Assembly: GCA_964602595.1 (NCBI GenBank)
Contig: CAZRRO010000019.1
Coordinates: 62,001 to 126,000, forward strand
DNA: 64,000 bases
From: CAIWAH01 sp964602595
GTDB lineage: Bacteria; Verrucomicrobiota; Verrucomicrobiia; Limisphaerales; UBA9464
Reading direction: 5' to 3'
How positions within the stretch are numbered: position 1 is the stretch's first letter; every line of letters begins with the position of its first letter. Shown here piece after piece: positions 36,226-44,754 of this stretch. Below the pieces are notes generated by a model. It worked only from the letters and a program-made list of their open reading frames with translations, was not told where the DNA came from and made no database searches. The position numbers and the translations under genes were made by a program.

Positions 36226-36559
36226 AGGACGTGCGCAATGCTGGCTAACAGTTAAGTGAGCCGCAAATTTTCGGCTTGATTGTTCATGACGATTTTCTGG
36301 ATCCGCTCCATTCGATTGTCGAGCAGGGAGTTGCCGAGGCACGCCCGTTTTTCGGCGCCGCCAACGCCACAAGTGCCTTACGCCTTGCCGGTCTCCTTGG
36401 CCCAGGCGTCCTTGAGGGGAGGGTGCGGAGGTAGGCGGGAATCAACTCCGGGTGCTACTCTGGGCCTTGTCGGTGGTGGCTTTCAGGGCCATGGACGTGT
36501 TTCCGGCCGGGACGCTACCAAGTTCGGTCGAACGGGGACACCAATGGCACTCCCGCCAC
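36226..36559. other. Gap between cassette array and RecD2 gene
   Basis: Contains the cassette boundary GTTAGCC near 36243 (minus) and otherwise no gene. No integrase gene or attI-like site with a promoter is recognisable, which supports the CALIN reading. Confidence 0.45.
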
Positions 36560-38794
36560 CTATTCGCTTACCCCTGAAGTGTTTCCCTGCAACCGCTCAC
36601 ACAGACCCGAAAACCGGCTGTCCGTCCGGTTGCTGTGGACCGCGATGCCCAATGCTTTCCGCTGGCCGATCAGCATCACGAGCTGTTTGCCGCGGGTGAT
36701 GCCGGTGTAGATCAGGTTTCGTTGCAGCAGCAGGTATTGCTGGGTCGCCAAGGGAATGACCACCGCCGGAAATTCGGACCCTTGGGATTTGTGGATCGTG
36801 ATGGCGTAGGCCAGGGACACCTCATCCAGTTCGCCGTAGTCGTAAACCACTTCCCGTTGGTCGTAGCGGATCGTGACCTCTTTCTCGTCCGGGTCGATCT
36901 TCACCACCTGGCCGATGTCCCCGTTGAAGACGTCCTTGTCGTAGTTGTTCTCGGTCTGGATCACCTTGTCCCGCAGCCGAAATTGCCAGCCGAACTTCTC
37001 CACCTGCGGTTCATTAGCCTTGGGTGGATTGAGTTCCTGCTGCAAACGCACGTTCAGCTCCCGGATGCCCAAGGAGCCACGGTTCATCGGGCAGAGCACC
37101 TGGATGTCCCGGAAGGCATCCAAGCCGAACTTCTTGGGAATCCTTGTCCGCACCATGTCCACCAAGGCGGTCGCGATGTCCTCCGGCTCAGTTCGTTCGA
37201 GGAAGAAGAAGTCCGAATCCTGACCCTTGGCCGGAACCGACGGCATCTGGCCCTCATTGATCCGGTGGGCATTGGTGATGATCCGACTGTGGGCTGCCTG
37301 CCGGAAGACCTCGGTCAGGCGCACTACGGGCACCACCGCGCTTTCGATGAAGTGCCGCAGCACCATGCCCGGTCCGACGGAAGGCAATTGGTCAATGTCA
37401 CCCACCAGCAACAGGGCCGCATTCGGAGGCAGAGCCCGGAGCAGATGCGACATGAGCACCACGTCCACCATCGAAGTTTCGTCCACCACGAGCAGATCGC
37501 AGTCCAGCGGGTTGCCCTCGTTGCGCCCGTAGCTGCCCGTCGCCGGTTGGACCTCCAGCATGCGGTGAATGGTCTTGGCTTCCTGTCCTGTGGTTTCCGT
37601 CAGCCGTTTGGCTGCCCGACCGGTAGGAGCACAGAGCAGGCAACGAACCTGTTTCGCCCGCAGGATCATCAGGATCGTGTTCACCAGTGTCGTCTTGCCC
37701 ACGCCAGGTCCACCGGTGATGACCAGCACGCGGCTCGTCAAAGCCACCTTCAAGGCTTCCTGCTGGCTGGGGGCAAGCTGCTTCCCGGTTTTCCCCTGAC
37801 ACCACGCCACGGCCTTTTCGACGTCAATGGGCGGATAGCCTGAGGGAACGGACGACAGGGACCGAATACGGCCAGCGATGATTTCCTCGGCCCGTTTCAG
37901 GTGCGGCAGGAAAATGAGTTCCTGCCCTTGGATCGTCTCCGGCACCAGCTCGCGTTTCTCCAGGGAACGCTCCAAAGCCGCGGTCACGATGTTCGCGTCC
38001 ACCAAGAGCAACTGGCCGGCCTTGTCCTTCAGGAGATCCACGGGCAGGGCGCAGTGACCCTCATTGGTGGCTTCGATCAGCACATGGCCCAGACCGGCGC
38101 TCGCCCGAAGCAGTGAATCGTGAGGAATGCCAACCTTCTGGGCGATCTGGTCCGCGGTCTTGAACCCGATGCCATGGATGTCCCGCGCCAGCCGGTAAGG
38201 ATCGCTGCGCACCAGTTCAATGGCCTCCACCCCGTAGGTCTTGTAGATGCGGACGGCGCGGCTGGTACTGACGCCATTGCTGTGGAGGAACAGCATGATC
38301 TCCCGGATGACCTTCTGCTCCGCCCACGCATCCTTGATCCGCTTGCGTCGTTTGGGACCGATGCCGTCCAGCTCCTCCAGTCTCGCCGACTGGGTTTCGA
38401 TGATGTTGAAGATGTCCTCCCCGAAGCGTTCAACCAGCTTGCCGGCATAGACGGGACCGATGCCCTTAACCATGCCGCTGCCCAGATACTTCTCGATCCC
38501 TTCACGACTGGTGGGGGCGGTGCTGCTGAGGAGTTCGGCCTTGAACTGGGGACCAAACTCCCGGTCCTGAATCCAGTTGCCCTGAGCAGTCAGCCATTCA
38601 CCGGGACTCACCGAAGGCAACGAGCCCACGATGGTCACCGGCTCGCGATGGCCCTTCACCTTGACCTTGAGGACCGCGAAGCCGTTCTCCTCGTTGAAGT
38701 AGGTCACGCGTTCGACCAGCCCAGATAGGCTTTCGGCATACGGTCGGCTCGGGGTGACAGGCGGATTCACTGCAAGCGCTTCGATGCCGCTCAA
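36560..38794 (-). CDS. recD2: RecD2-like ATP-dependent DNA helicase
   Basis: 744 residues, normal RecD2 length. An N-terminal OB-like part (VERVTYFNEENGFAVLKVKV) and helix-hairpin-helix repeats (LEELDGIGPKRRKRIKDAW) precede the SF1B core: Walker A GGPGVGKTT near residues 361-369, DETSMVD, VGDIDQLPSVGPG, and the UvrD-like C-terminal part ending in AYAITIHKSQGSEFPAVVIP. It unwinds DNA 5'-3' in repair. Its presence on the element next to two XRE genes is unusual for this normally chromosomal enzyme. Confidence 0.92.
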   Translation of the reverse strand: MSGIEALAVNPPVTPSRPYAESLSGLVERVTYFNEENGFAVLKVKVKGHREPVTIVGSLPSVSPGEWLTAQGNWIQDREFGPQFKAELLSSTAPTSREGIEKYLGSGMVKGIGPVYAGKLVERFGEDIFNIIETQSARLEELDGIGPKRRKRIKDAWAEQKVIREIMLFLHSNGVSTSRAVRIYKTYGVEAIELVRSDPYRLARDIHGIGFKTADQIAQKVGIPHDSLLRASAGLGHVLIEATNEGHCALPVDLLKDKAGQLLLVDANIVTAALERSLEKRELVPETIQGQELIFLPHLKRAEEIIAGRIRSLSSVPSGYPPIDVEKAVAWCQGKTGKQLAPSQQEALKVALTSRVLVITGGPGVGKTTLVNTILMILRAKQVRCLLCAPTGRAAKRLTETTGQEAKTIHRMLEVQPATGSYGRNEGNPLDCDLLVVDETSMVDVVLMSHLLRALPPNAALLLVGDIDQLPSVGPGMVLRHFIESAVVPVVRLTEVFRQAAHSRIITNAHRINEGQMPSVPAKGQDSDFFFLERTEPEDIATALVDMVRTRIPKKFGLDAFRDIQVLCPMNRGSLGIRELNVRLQQELNPPKANEPQVEKFGWQFRLRDKVIQTENNYDKDVFNGDIGQVVKIDPDEKEVTIRYDQREVVYDYGELDEVSLAYAITIHKSQGSEFPAVVIPLATQQYLLLQRNLIYTGITRGKQLVMLIGQRKALGIAVHSNRTDSRFSGLCERLQGNTSGVSE

Positions 38795-38839
38795 CCCAGG
38801 CGGACGGCAAGCGGATTCGCGGACCGTTGCCCATACGGA

Positions 38840-39001
38840 CTACTCGAAGATGTCCGTGATCCGGCAATTGAGCCGCTTCATCAGGCTTTCCAGCGACTTG
38901 AGGGTGACGTTCTGCTCGCCCATCTCCATGCGGTGGAGGGAGGAGGCGGAGATGCCGGTCTTCCGGCTAAACTCCGGATAGCTGAGGTCGCCGATGGTCA
39001 C
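38840..39001 (-). CDS. Short XRE-like protein, second of a tandem pair
   Basis: 53 residues from a GTG at 39001 that overlaps the TGA of the preceding gene (GTGA). The sequence LSYPEFSRKTGISASSLHRM, then EMGEQNVTLKSLESLMKRL and DIFE parallels the upstream paralogue but lacks its first helix. It lies 45 bp before the RecD2 gene and is probably in the same operon. Confidence 0.65.
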   Translation of the reverse strand: MTIGDLSYPEFSRKTGISASSLHRMEMGEQNVTLKSLESLMKRLNCRITDIFE

Positions 39002-39204
39002 TCGCCGAACACATCCGCGACCGAACGCTTCAGTTTCTTCAGCACCCCATCCAGTTTGCCCAGCGTCAGGCTCTGTTCACCGTTTTCCAATCGGAACAAG
39101 GTGGAGGCTGGCAGTCCAGTGATCCGCGAGAACTCAGCATAACTGCGGTCTCCGCGTTCCTTGCGCAGAAACGTGGCGAGTTTGCGGTCCAGCGGCGTGG
39201 CCAT
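38998..39204 (-). CDS. Small XRE-family regulator, first of a tandem pair
   Basis: 68 residues, nearly all helix-turn-helix: KLATFLRKERGDRSYAEFSR, ITGLPASTLFRLENGEQS, LGKLDGVLKKLKRSVADVF. It should bind DNA as a dimer. It heads a minus-strand operon with a shorter paralogue and RecD2, divergent from the gene at 39238/39751. Confidence 0.8.
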   Translation of the reverse strand: MATPLDRKLATFLRKERGDRSYAEFSRITGLPASTLFRLENGEQSLTLGKLDGVLKKLKRSVADVFGE

Positions 39205-39237
39205 CCGGACGCGTTTCTAGCTTGCACGCCATTCCGT

Positions 39238-40995
39238 ATGCGGAATGTTTGCCAACGACTCTCAAAACCTGCTGCCATGATCGCTGAAAGCAACCCTTCA
39301 CCGCCGGCGCCAGATCCTGCCGGAAAGATGAACTCGACCCCGACTTTCCGCGCGGCTTTACGTGACCGTTGGGCAGAGGTTTTGCGGTCAGTCAGCATCA
39401 TCTGGTCAATATGCCGTGCTTGGTGCCGGCTGGCATGGTGTTCCGGAATAGTGCTGCCTCGGGAAACGATCTATGTCGGTCGGACTACGGTTAAAGAACC
39501 CAATGGGACGTCGTCTGCCCGAAGAGAGATTGACGCTTGGGAATCACTGCGGTTGCTGGTTTCCGATGGAGCGGTCGGAACATCACCTAGAACAGATATC
39601 CCTGGTAACCGCTGTTTTTCCTGGTTCTCGATATTCGGCAATCTTCTCTTCCGTTGCCTACTCCGCATGATCGAGCCGTTGGTGGCCTATCGAATCGGTT
39701 CCCTAGTAATTAGTGCGGATATTGACGGTCCATCGTGTCATCGTTATCGGATGGCGATGTCGGATGGACTGGCTGCTGAAGGTATCCTCAAGTCATCCAA
39801 GGCATCAGGTAGGGCGGTTCACTTCAACCGGGCATTCGTCGGGGTCGGACTTCCACTGATGATCGTCGTCTTTGTTGGTTGGATGCTTTTCTCCGACGGT
39901 AGACCAAAGTCCATGCGCCAATCCATTTCCAGAAGCGTTGCGAAATTGTTTTCGCGCGGGCATCCTGCTGCAGAATCCGAACAAGTTACCTCACCGGTTT
40001 CATTCGATCGGCAAGATTCACAATCAATGCTCAGGCGACGACAGCCTCTTTCCGAGCAAGAAGAGGGCAAAACATCTCAACTCGATATCAAACGCAAGCG
40101 GTTCGGAGAGGCATACGGCTACGTCAACTCGGCTGGAGACATGCTTATACAGCCCCGATTTCTTTACGCGGGAGAGTTTAGGGACGGCATAGCAAAGGTC
40201 TGGACGGAAAATGGCTATGGATTCGTTGACGCCAAAGGAAGCTACCTGAGCAGCTCACCCTCCGGAGAAAGGCCAGAAGATGCGGAAGTGGTGGAGCAAC
40301 TCGAAGTTGCCCAACGGATCACTGGCACTACGGCGGAGGAGGTCCAACGCTCAATGGCTACGTTGCGATCGATGGGGCGATCGTCGGCAAGTGCGTTTGG
40401 GGAATCTGCTCCGCCAACCGACTCTGACGCCATGGCTATGGTCCTTGCCATGATTCAGGCAAAGACACGACAACTTGCCGAGAATGGAGCTACACCCGAT
40501 GAGGGATCAGTTGAGGCACGACGCCAGAAATACAACGCGTTGGTGGAGGCTGACGCCATAGCGACTCGCGCAAAGGCCGAACGAGGAGACGCTGAGGCAC
40601 AGCGAAGCCTCGGCCAACGCCATTTATTCGGCTTAGGAGTGCCCAAAGATCCAAGGGAGGCTGCGAAGTGGACGCGCAAAGCAGCCGATCAGGGACACGC
40701 ATTGGCTCAGATGTCCTTGGGCCTGAATTACCTTTCTGGGCAAGGGGTTCCTCAGAACCCGACGGAAGCGGTGGTATGGTTCCGGAAAGCGGCGCAACAA
40801 GGCGAGGTTAACGCTCAATCCTTGCTGGGAACGGCGTATGCCGAAGGGTTAGGTGTGGATAAGGACCCGGTTGAAGCCCAGAAGTGGTTTCGCAAAGCCG
40901 CAAGCCAAGGACACCTAGGCGCCCAAACGGCTCTTGAGCTAATGTCCATACGTTCCAAAGTAGACGCGAAACGTTCGGGTGCTCCAGAGAAGTGA
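39238..40995 (+). CDS. Sel1/WG-repeat membrane protein, start uncertain
   Basis: Up to 585 residues; the part before 39751 has poor coding character (many Arg/Trp/Cys), so the ATG at 39751 (414 residues) may be the real start. After a membrane helix (FVGVGLPLMIVVFVGWMLF) comes a WG-type unit (AYGYVNSAGDMLIQPRFLYA) and then three Sel1 repeats near the C-terminus (AEAQRSLGQRHLFGLGVPKD, ALAQMSLGLNYLSGQG, VNAQSLLGTAYAEGLG). Sel1 repeats mediate protein contacts, often in signalling or envelope stress. No partner is evident. Confidence 0.65.
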   Translation: MRNVCQRLSKPAAMIAESNPSPPAPDPAGKMNSTPTFRAALRDRWAEVLRSVSIIWSICRAWCRLAWCSGIVLPRETIYVGRTTVKEPNGTSSARREIDAWESLRLLVSDGAVGTSPRTDIPGNRCFSWFSIFGNLLFRCLLRMIEPLVAYRIGSLVISADIDGPSCHRYRMAMSDGLAAEGILKSSKASGRAVHFNRAFVGVGLPLMIVVFVGWMLFSDGRPKSMRQSISRSVAKLFSRGHPAAESEQVTSPVSFDRQDSQSMLRRRQPLSEQEEGKTSQLDIKRKRFGEAYGYVNSAGDMLIQPRFLYAGEFRDGIAKVWTENGYGFVDAKGSYLSSSPSGERPEDAEVVEQLEVAQRITGTTAEEVQRSMATLRSMGRSSASAFGESAPPTDSDAMAMVLAMIQAKTRQLAENGATPDEGSVEARRQKYNALVEADAIATRAKAERGDAEAQRSLGQRHLFGLGVPKDPREAAKWTRKAADQGHALAQMSLGLNYLSGQGVPQNPTEAVVWFRKAAQQGEVNAQSLLGTAYAEGLGVDKDPVEAQKWFRKAASQGHLGAQTALELMSIRSKVDAKRSGAPEK

Positions 40996-41259
40996 GTGAG
41001 TCAATCTCGACTTTCCGACGGCAAGCAGAAGGGTTGGCCGGCGGCCTCCTAAACGCCTCGTAGGGTCATCCTGATTCGCGGCGAGGGTCAACACAGCGGC
41101 CGTATTCCCGAGGCCGTCTTCGCCTGTTTTCGTCCGGAGTCGCCCAGAGCCCTCCGTCCGTTTCCGGCTTGGTCCCGAATCACGCCCCCCTCCCGTCCCC
41201 CTGTGCGGATCGGTCGTGCCCGGCGGTATAGTTTGGTGAAGCCCGATTGAGCTTTGCCC

Positions 41260-41457
41260 ATGTCCCGACCCAAGACCTACACCCCATCCCTCAAGCCGTT
41301 CCTCGTGAAGGCCCTCTACCATGAGGCCCGGTTGCAAGGTCAGCCGATGACGACGCTGGCCAACCGGATCATGGAGGCCGCACTCGTGAACACGACCGGC
41401 TGGCAAAGGGCGACCGAAGCCCTGAACGAATCACCGGCTCCTTACCGGCCGAAGTAA
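41260..41457 (+). CDS. Small unknown protein opening the 41-51 kb block
   Basis: 65 residues from the ATG at 41260: MSRPKTYTPSLKPFLVKALY, then GQPMTTLANRIMEAAL. The helices resemble ribbon-helix-helix or CopG-like proteins, but the strand is not clear. TATAGT near 41227 could be its -10 element. Followed by a terminator at 41485. Confidence 0.55.
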   Translation: MSRPKTYTPSLKPFLVKALYHEARLQGQPMTTLANRIMEAALVNTTGWQRATEALNESPAPYRPK

Positions 41458-41484
41458 ACCGCCCAACCCAACCCCAACCCACCG

Positions 41485-41526
41485 ACGCCCGCCTGGTCCT
41501 CACCGACTGGACGGGCGTTTTGTTTT
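41485..41526 (+). terminator. Rho-independent terminator
   Basis: ACGCCCG (41485-41491) pairs with CGGGCGT (41512-41518), then TTTTGTTTT. It may attenuate transcription into the following block. Confidence 0.65.
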
Positions 41527-41560
41527 CCCCATACCCCGTAACCTACAACCCCAGTTCCCC

Positions 41561-42091
41561 ATGCCCGTCATCCTTGAAGCCAACTACAGCAAAACCATCG
41601 GCCTGCCCCATTTCAGCAGCCACAAATTCAGCCTGACCGTGAAGGTCGAACTCGGTGACCTGAACAAGATCGCCGAGGAATCCACCCGGCTCTACGGACT
41701 GCTCCAGGAATGCGTCGACCATGACCTCCAGCAGACCGGTTACCTGCCCGAAGGAAATGGTCACTCCAACGGTCACTCCAACGGCCACAGCAATGGTCAC
41801 GCGAATGGCCAACCCAGTCATCCCAACGGAAACACCAATGGCCGCAGTTCAGCAGACTGGAAATGCACGCCCAAGCAACGCGACCTGATCCTGAGACTGG
41901 TCGAGGACAACGGGCTGCCGAAGGAGGAGATCGAACAACTCGCCCAGGAGCGTTTCAGCAAGGGGGTCAAGGCCCTCAACAAACTCGAAGCCTCCGGACT
42001 GATCGAGGAACTCCTTGAACGGCATCCCCAACCGCCGGAACGCAATGGCCGGACGACTACACGGCGAACCTACCAAAGGAACCGAGCATGA
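41561..42091 (+). CDS. Unknown protein with NGHS tandem repeat
   Basis: 176 residues. The N-terminal 60 residues form a compact domain (ANYSKTIGLPHFSSHKFSLT, VELGDLNKIAEESTRLYGLL) that I recall from phage and plasmid proteins of unknown function. A linker of four to five NGHS-type units (12-bp repeats, 41757-41812) joins a helical C-terminal domain (CTPKQRDLILRLVEDNGLPK). The ATG of the nuclease gene overlaps its stop (ATGA). Confidence 0.65.
   Translation: MPVILEANYSKTIGLPHFSSHKFSLTVKVELGDLNKIAEESTRLYGLLQECVDHDLQQTGYLPEGNGHSNGHSNGHSNGHANGQPSHPNGNTNGRSSADWKCTPKQRDLILRLVEDNGLPKEEIEQLAQERFSKGVKALNKLEASGLIEELLERHPQPPERNGRTTTRRTYQRNRA
41757..41812 (+). repeat. 12-bp tandem repeat inside the gene at 41561
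   Basis: Units of the type AACGGTCACTCC, about 4.5 copies, encode Asn-Gly-His-Ser/Ala. Copy number could vary by slippage, changing linker length. Confidence 0.7.
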
Positions 42092-42888
42092 CCCTCAATC
42101 CGCGGTCCCGTAGTCTGGACGAATTGAAGCAGACCGTCTCCGCCTCCCGGTTGGGCTGCTTCCATGGGTGCCGGCTGCGTTTCTACTTCCGCTACGTGCT
42201 GGGCCTGGTCAGTCCGCAGAGTCCGGCCCGTCACCTCGGCACCTCGGTCCATCACGGATTGAAACTGTGGAACCTGGCGCGTTGGCGGAAACAGTCCCTG
42301 CCACCGGAAACGCTCAGGGAACACTACGAGACGTTCTTCACCCAGGAACAACCGGCCGAGATCCGTTGGGAAACCGGCGAGGAGAACGAAACCAAGGCCC
42401 AAGGCTGGTCGTTGCTGGACCTGTATTTCCAGCAGACGCCCATTCCCGCGGACGAACGACCCGAAGGAGTGGAAGTCAGCGTCGAAGCGGACCTGTCCTC
42501 CCATGGCTTGCCCAAACTCATCGGCATCGTGGATCTGGTCCGGGCTGGCGGTCGGATCGTGGATTTCAAGACCGCAGGCCAGACACCCACTCCGGACAAG
42601 GCGATCCATCTCCACGAACTCCAGCTCACCTGCTACGGCGAACTGTATCGGGAAGCCACCGGCCGGAAGGAAGGCGGCTTCGAATTGCATCACCTCATCA
42701 AGACCAAGCAGCCCAAGCTGGTGGTCACGAGTGCTCCCCCGATGACCGAAGGCCAACGGGCGAAACTGTTCCGGTTGCTGGAGAGTTACGTCGATGGCCT
42801 CGACCGGCAGGACTGGGTGCCCTCACCGAATCCCATGAGCTGTGCGAGCTGCGAATTCCTGGGCCATTGCCGGAACTGGAAACCGTGA
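42088..42888 (+). CDS. PD-(D/E)XK nuclease, RecB/Cas4-like
   Basis: 266 residues. The nuclease core has LIGIVDLVRAGGRIVDFKTA (catalytic Asp and DxK) and LQLTCYGELYR (QxxxY). Cys residues near the N-terminus (GCFHGC) and the C-terminal CASCEFLGHC suggest an iron-sulfur cluster as in AddB/Cas4-type nucleases. It should resect or trim DNA ends. The 4-bp overlaps on both sides tie it to its neighbours, and it lies upstream of a ligase and a clamp homologue. Confidence 0.85.
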   Translation: MTLNPRSRSLDELKQTVSASRLGCFHGCRLRFYFRYVLGLVSPQSPARHLGTSVHHGLKLWNLARWRKQSLPPETLREHYETFFTQEQPAEIRWETGEENETKAQGWSLLDLYFQQTPIPADERPEGVEVSVEADLSSHGLPKLIGIVDLVRAGGRIVDFKTAGQTPTPDKAIHLHELQLTCYGELYREATGRKEGGFELHHLIKTKQPKLVVTSAPPMTEGQRAKLFRLLESYVDGLDRQDWVPSPNPMSCASCEFLGHCRNWKP

Positions 42889-43232
42889 AGCCCGAACATC
42901 TCGACGGCATGGTGCTTTGTCTGGGCCGTCAGCTGCGTGATCCCCAGAAGGCGAAGCAGTGCCTGGAACGCTACTGGCGTGATCAGGCGGTCATCGTCTG
43001 GACCACCGAACAGGTGCATCGCGCGGCCAATGAACGGCAACTGGCCCTGACTCCAGCCGAAGCCCGAGAACTACTGCATCGGTTCGTCCTGAACTTCGAT
43101 CCCTTCGTGGGCCAAAGCTGGTTCACGTTGGTGGATTTCATCGAGCACAGCGGCCTGGGCCGTCAGCTCACCCGGGCCGAACTTCACCGTCTGCTCGAAC
43201 ACAATCACCTCACCGTGGCGAAACCGCGCTGA
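42885..43232 (+). CDS. Unknown protein coupled to the nuclease
   Basis: 115 residues from a GTG at 42885 (GTGA overlap with the nuclease stop); an ATG at 42909 is the alternative. Helical: MVLCLGRQLRDPQKAKQCLE, VIVWTTEQVHRAANERQLAL and FVLNFDPFVGQSWFTLVDFI. No family recognised. Expected partner of the nuclease by coupling. Confidence 0.6.
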   Translation: MKPEHLDGMVLCLGRQLRDPQKAKQCLERYWRDQAVIVWTTEQVHRAANERQLALTPAEARELLHRFVLNFDPFVGQSWFTLVDFIEHSGLGRQLTRAELHRLLEHNHLTVAKPR

Positions 43233-43291
43233 GGCTTTTCCCGCCGAAGGTTCCTTTCCGAGCCTTCAACCTTCCCCGTGGTCCTCAACCT

Positions 43292-43340
43292 GGCCGGTTC
43301 CTTCCTTGGATGTGTGGAGGGAGGAGCCGGCCTTTCCCTT
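43292..43340 (+). terminator. Rho-independent terminator
   Basis: GGCCGGTTCCTTCC pairs with GGAGGGAGGAGCCGGCC through a long stem, followed by TTTCCCTTT. It lies between the coupled pair at 42088-43232 and the ligase gene. Confidence 0.65.
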
Positions 43341-43360
43341 TCACCTCAAACCCAAAAATC

Positions 43361-44449
43361 ATGAACAGCCCCAGTCCTGTCATCACCCCCGAACGCATCA
43401 CCCTCAGCTACCGCGCAGGCGCCAGTGACAAAGTCTATCAGGCCGCCATCGAACCCCAGCAAGGCCAGTATGTGGTCATGGTCGCCTTTGGCCGCCGTGG
43501 TTCCACCTTGCAGACTGCCAGTAAAACCTCCGGACCCGTTGATCTCGTCACGGCCCAGAAAGTCTTCCGCAAGGTCGTAGCCGAGAAGAAGGCCAAGGGT
43601 TACACCGAAGCCGAAGACGGCACGCCCTACACCCATGCCGAACGGGTCCACTCCGGCCTGTTCCCTCAGCTGCTCAATCCGGTGGACGAAACGGAAGCGG
43701 CCAAACTCCTCAGTGATCCCGATTGGTGTGCCCAGGAGAAACACGACGGTCAACGCCGCCTCGTGAAACTCGATGGACCCGCCCTCTGCGGTCTCAACAA
43801 AAAGGGTCTCACCACCGGCCTCCCGTCTTTGCTCGTCCCGGAACTCCGTTCGCTCGGCTGCGACTTCATCCTCGATGCGGAACTCGTCGGCGAACACCTC
43901 CATGTCTTCGACTTGATCCTGCTCGATGAAACGACCTGGATGCTGCGGCCCTATCACGAACGACTGGCTGCCCTGCGCACTCTGTTGGGCGGGACAAACC
44001 TGCCGCACGTTCACCTCGTCGAAACGGCCACGGAAGCGACCGACAAGTTCCAGCTGCTCCAACGACTCAAGGCACAGAACGCCGAAGGACTGGTCTTCAA
44101 ACGGATCCACGCGACCTACGAACCCGGCAAACCCAACAGCGGTGGTCCGGCCCTGAAGTTTAAGTTCACGGCGACGGCCTCGGTGATCGTCGCCCAGGTG
44201 AATGCCCAGCGAAGCATTGCCGTGAAGCTGTCCGGCCAGGACCAAGCCAGTGGCAACGTCACCATTCCGCCGAATCACGAACTCCCTCCGGTTGGTTCCG
44301 TGGTTGAAGTCCGTTATCTCTACGCGTTCCGGGAATCCGGTGCGCTCTATCAGCCGGTGTATCTGGGCCAACGCGATGACGTGGACCCGGAGGAATGCAC
44401 CTCGGACCAGCTGAAGTGGAAAGCCACCGACGCGGACATCCACGAATAG
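43361..44449 (+). CDS. WGR domain-ATP-dependent DNA ligase fusion
   Basis: 362 residues from the ATG at 43361. The N-terminal WGR domain (about residues 10-85) shows YVVMVAFGRRGSTLQTASKT and FRKVVAEKKAKGY. The ligase core begins with the nucleotidyl-lysine motif KHDGQR (Lys127), then FILDAELVGEHLHVFD, EGLVFKR and ALKFKFT, and ends in an OB-like domain (SVVEVRYLYAFRESGALYQP). It should seal nicks using ATP. WGR domains recognise DNA-break ends in PARPs; having one fused to a ligase suggests break targeting. Confidence 0.88.
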   Translation: MNSPSPVITPERITLSYRAGASDKVYQAAIEPQQGQYVVMVAFGRRGSTLQTASKTSGPVDLVTAQKVFRKVVAEKKAKGYTEAEDGTPYTHAERVHSGLFPQLLNPVDETEAAKLLSDPDWCAQEKHDGQRRLVKLDGPALCGLNKKGLTTGLPSLLVPELRSLGCDFILDAELVGEHLHVFDLILLDETTWMLRPYHERLAALRTLLGGTNLPHVHLVETATEATDKFQLLQRLKAQNAEGLVFKRIHATYEPGKPNSGGPALKFKFTATASVIVAQVNAQRSIAVKLSGQDQASGNVTIPPNHELPPVGSVVEVRYLYAFRESGALYQPVYLGQRDDVDPEECTSDQLKWKATDADIHE

Positions 44450-44502
44450 CCGCGAAGACAGGGAGTGGAGGTCCAAGCCTTCACTCCCGAATGCCTCTTC
44501 CC

Positions 44503-44691
44503 ATGAAAGCCGAAACCAAACTGCTCAACCGTGCCCAGGTGAAGCGCTTTGCCTTGGACTGTGCCAGTTCACGAGCCCACCGGTTCACGCGCGTCAGCGC
44601 CAGCTTCTTGGTGGGTTGCGAAGCCTACCTCAAGGAACACATCCGCCGTCAGGTCCGCAGCCAGCCTTCCAAGGGCAAGACGCTGCAATGA
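44503..44691 (+). CDS. Small basic protein, possible DNA-binding
   Basis: 62 residues from the ATG at 44503. The pattern LLNRAQVKRFALDCASSRAH, then FTRVSASFLVGCEAYLKEHI and PSKGKTL is helical and basic. It vaguely recalls histone-fold-like or chromatin-type small proteins in related bacteria, but I cannot name the family. It sits between ligase and clamp genes. Confidence 0.5.
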   Translation: MKAETKLLNRAQVKRFALDCASSRAHRFTRVSASFLVGCEAYLKEHIRRQVRSQPSKGKTLQ

Positions 44692-44754
44692 CCTGCTTCC
44701 ATCCACCATCCACTCCCCAGTTCTCAACTCCTCGAATCCCGTTCCCCCCAATCC

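Larger units (their letters stand above)
31545..36250 (-). mobile_element. Integron cassette array without integrase (CALIN)
   Basis: Seven minus-strand genes, each followed by a conserved attC-like spacer. The spacers end in GCCTAAC/GTTAGGC-type boxes and share an inner GCTGAGCTTGGG, GGTTGCAATC and GCTTCAGCG. Intact sites are at 35616, 35190 and 34585; variant sites are at 33616, 34118, 32011 and 31545. No integron integrase gene is visible, so this is a cluster of attC sites lacking IntI. The gene products (SMI1/KNR4, DUF4279, YcxB-like, zinc ribbon, membrane protein) are typical cassette contents. Confidence 0.85.

Noticed and set aside
39238..39750. N-terminal extension of the Sel1 protein
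   Set aside because: Poor coding character, but not certain, so the full range is kept in the feature and the doubt is noted.
41757..41812. Possible CRISPR array
   Set aside because: 12-bp in-frame coding repeats without spacers; no cas genes in the window.
42168..42884. N-terminal part of a 354-codon ORF
   Set aside because: Out of frame with the PD-(D/E)XK gene; only the tail from 42885 looks real.
44503..44691. Bacterial histone
   Set aside because: Only vague similarity; not enough to name a histone fold.
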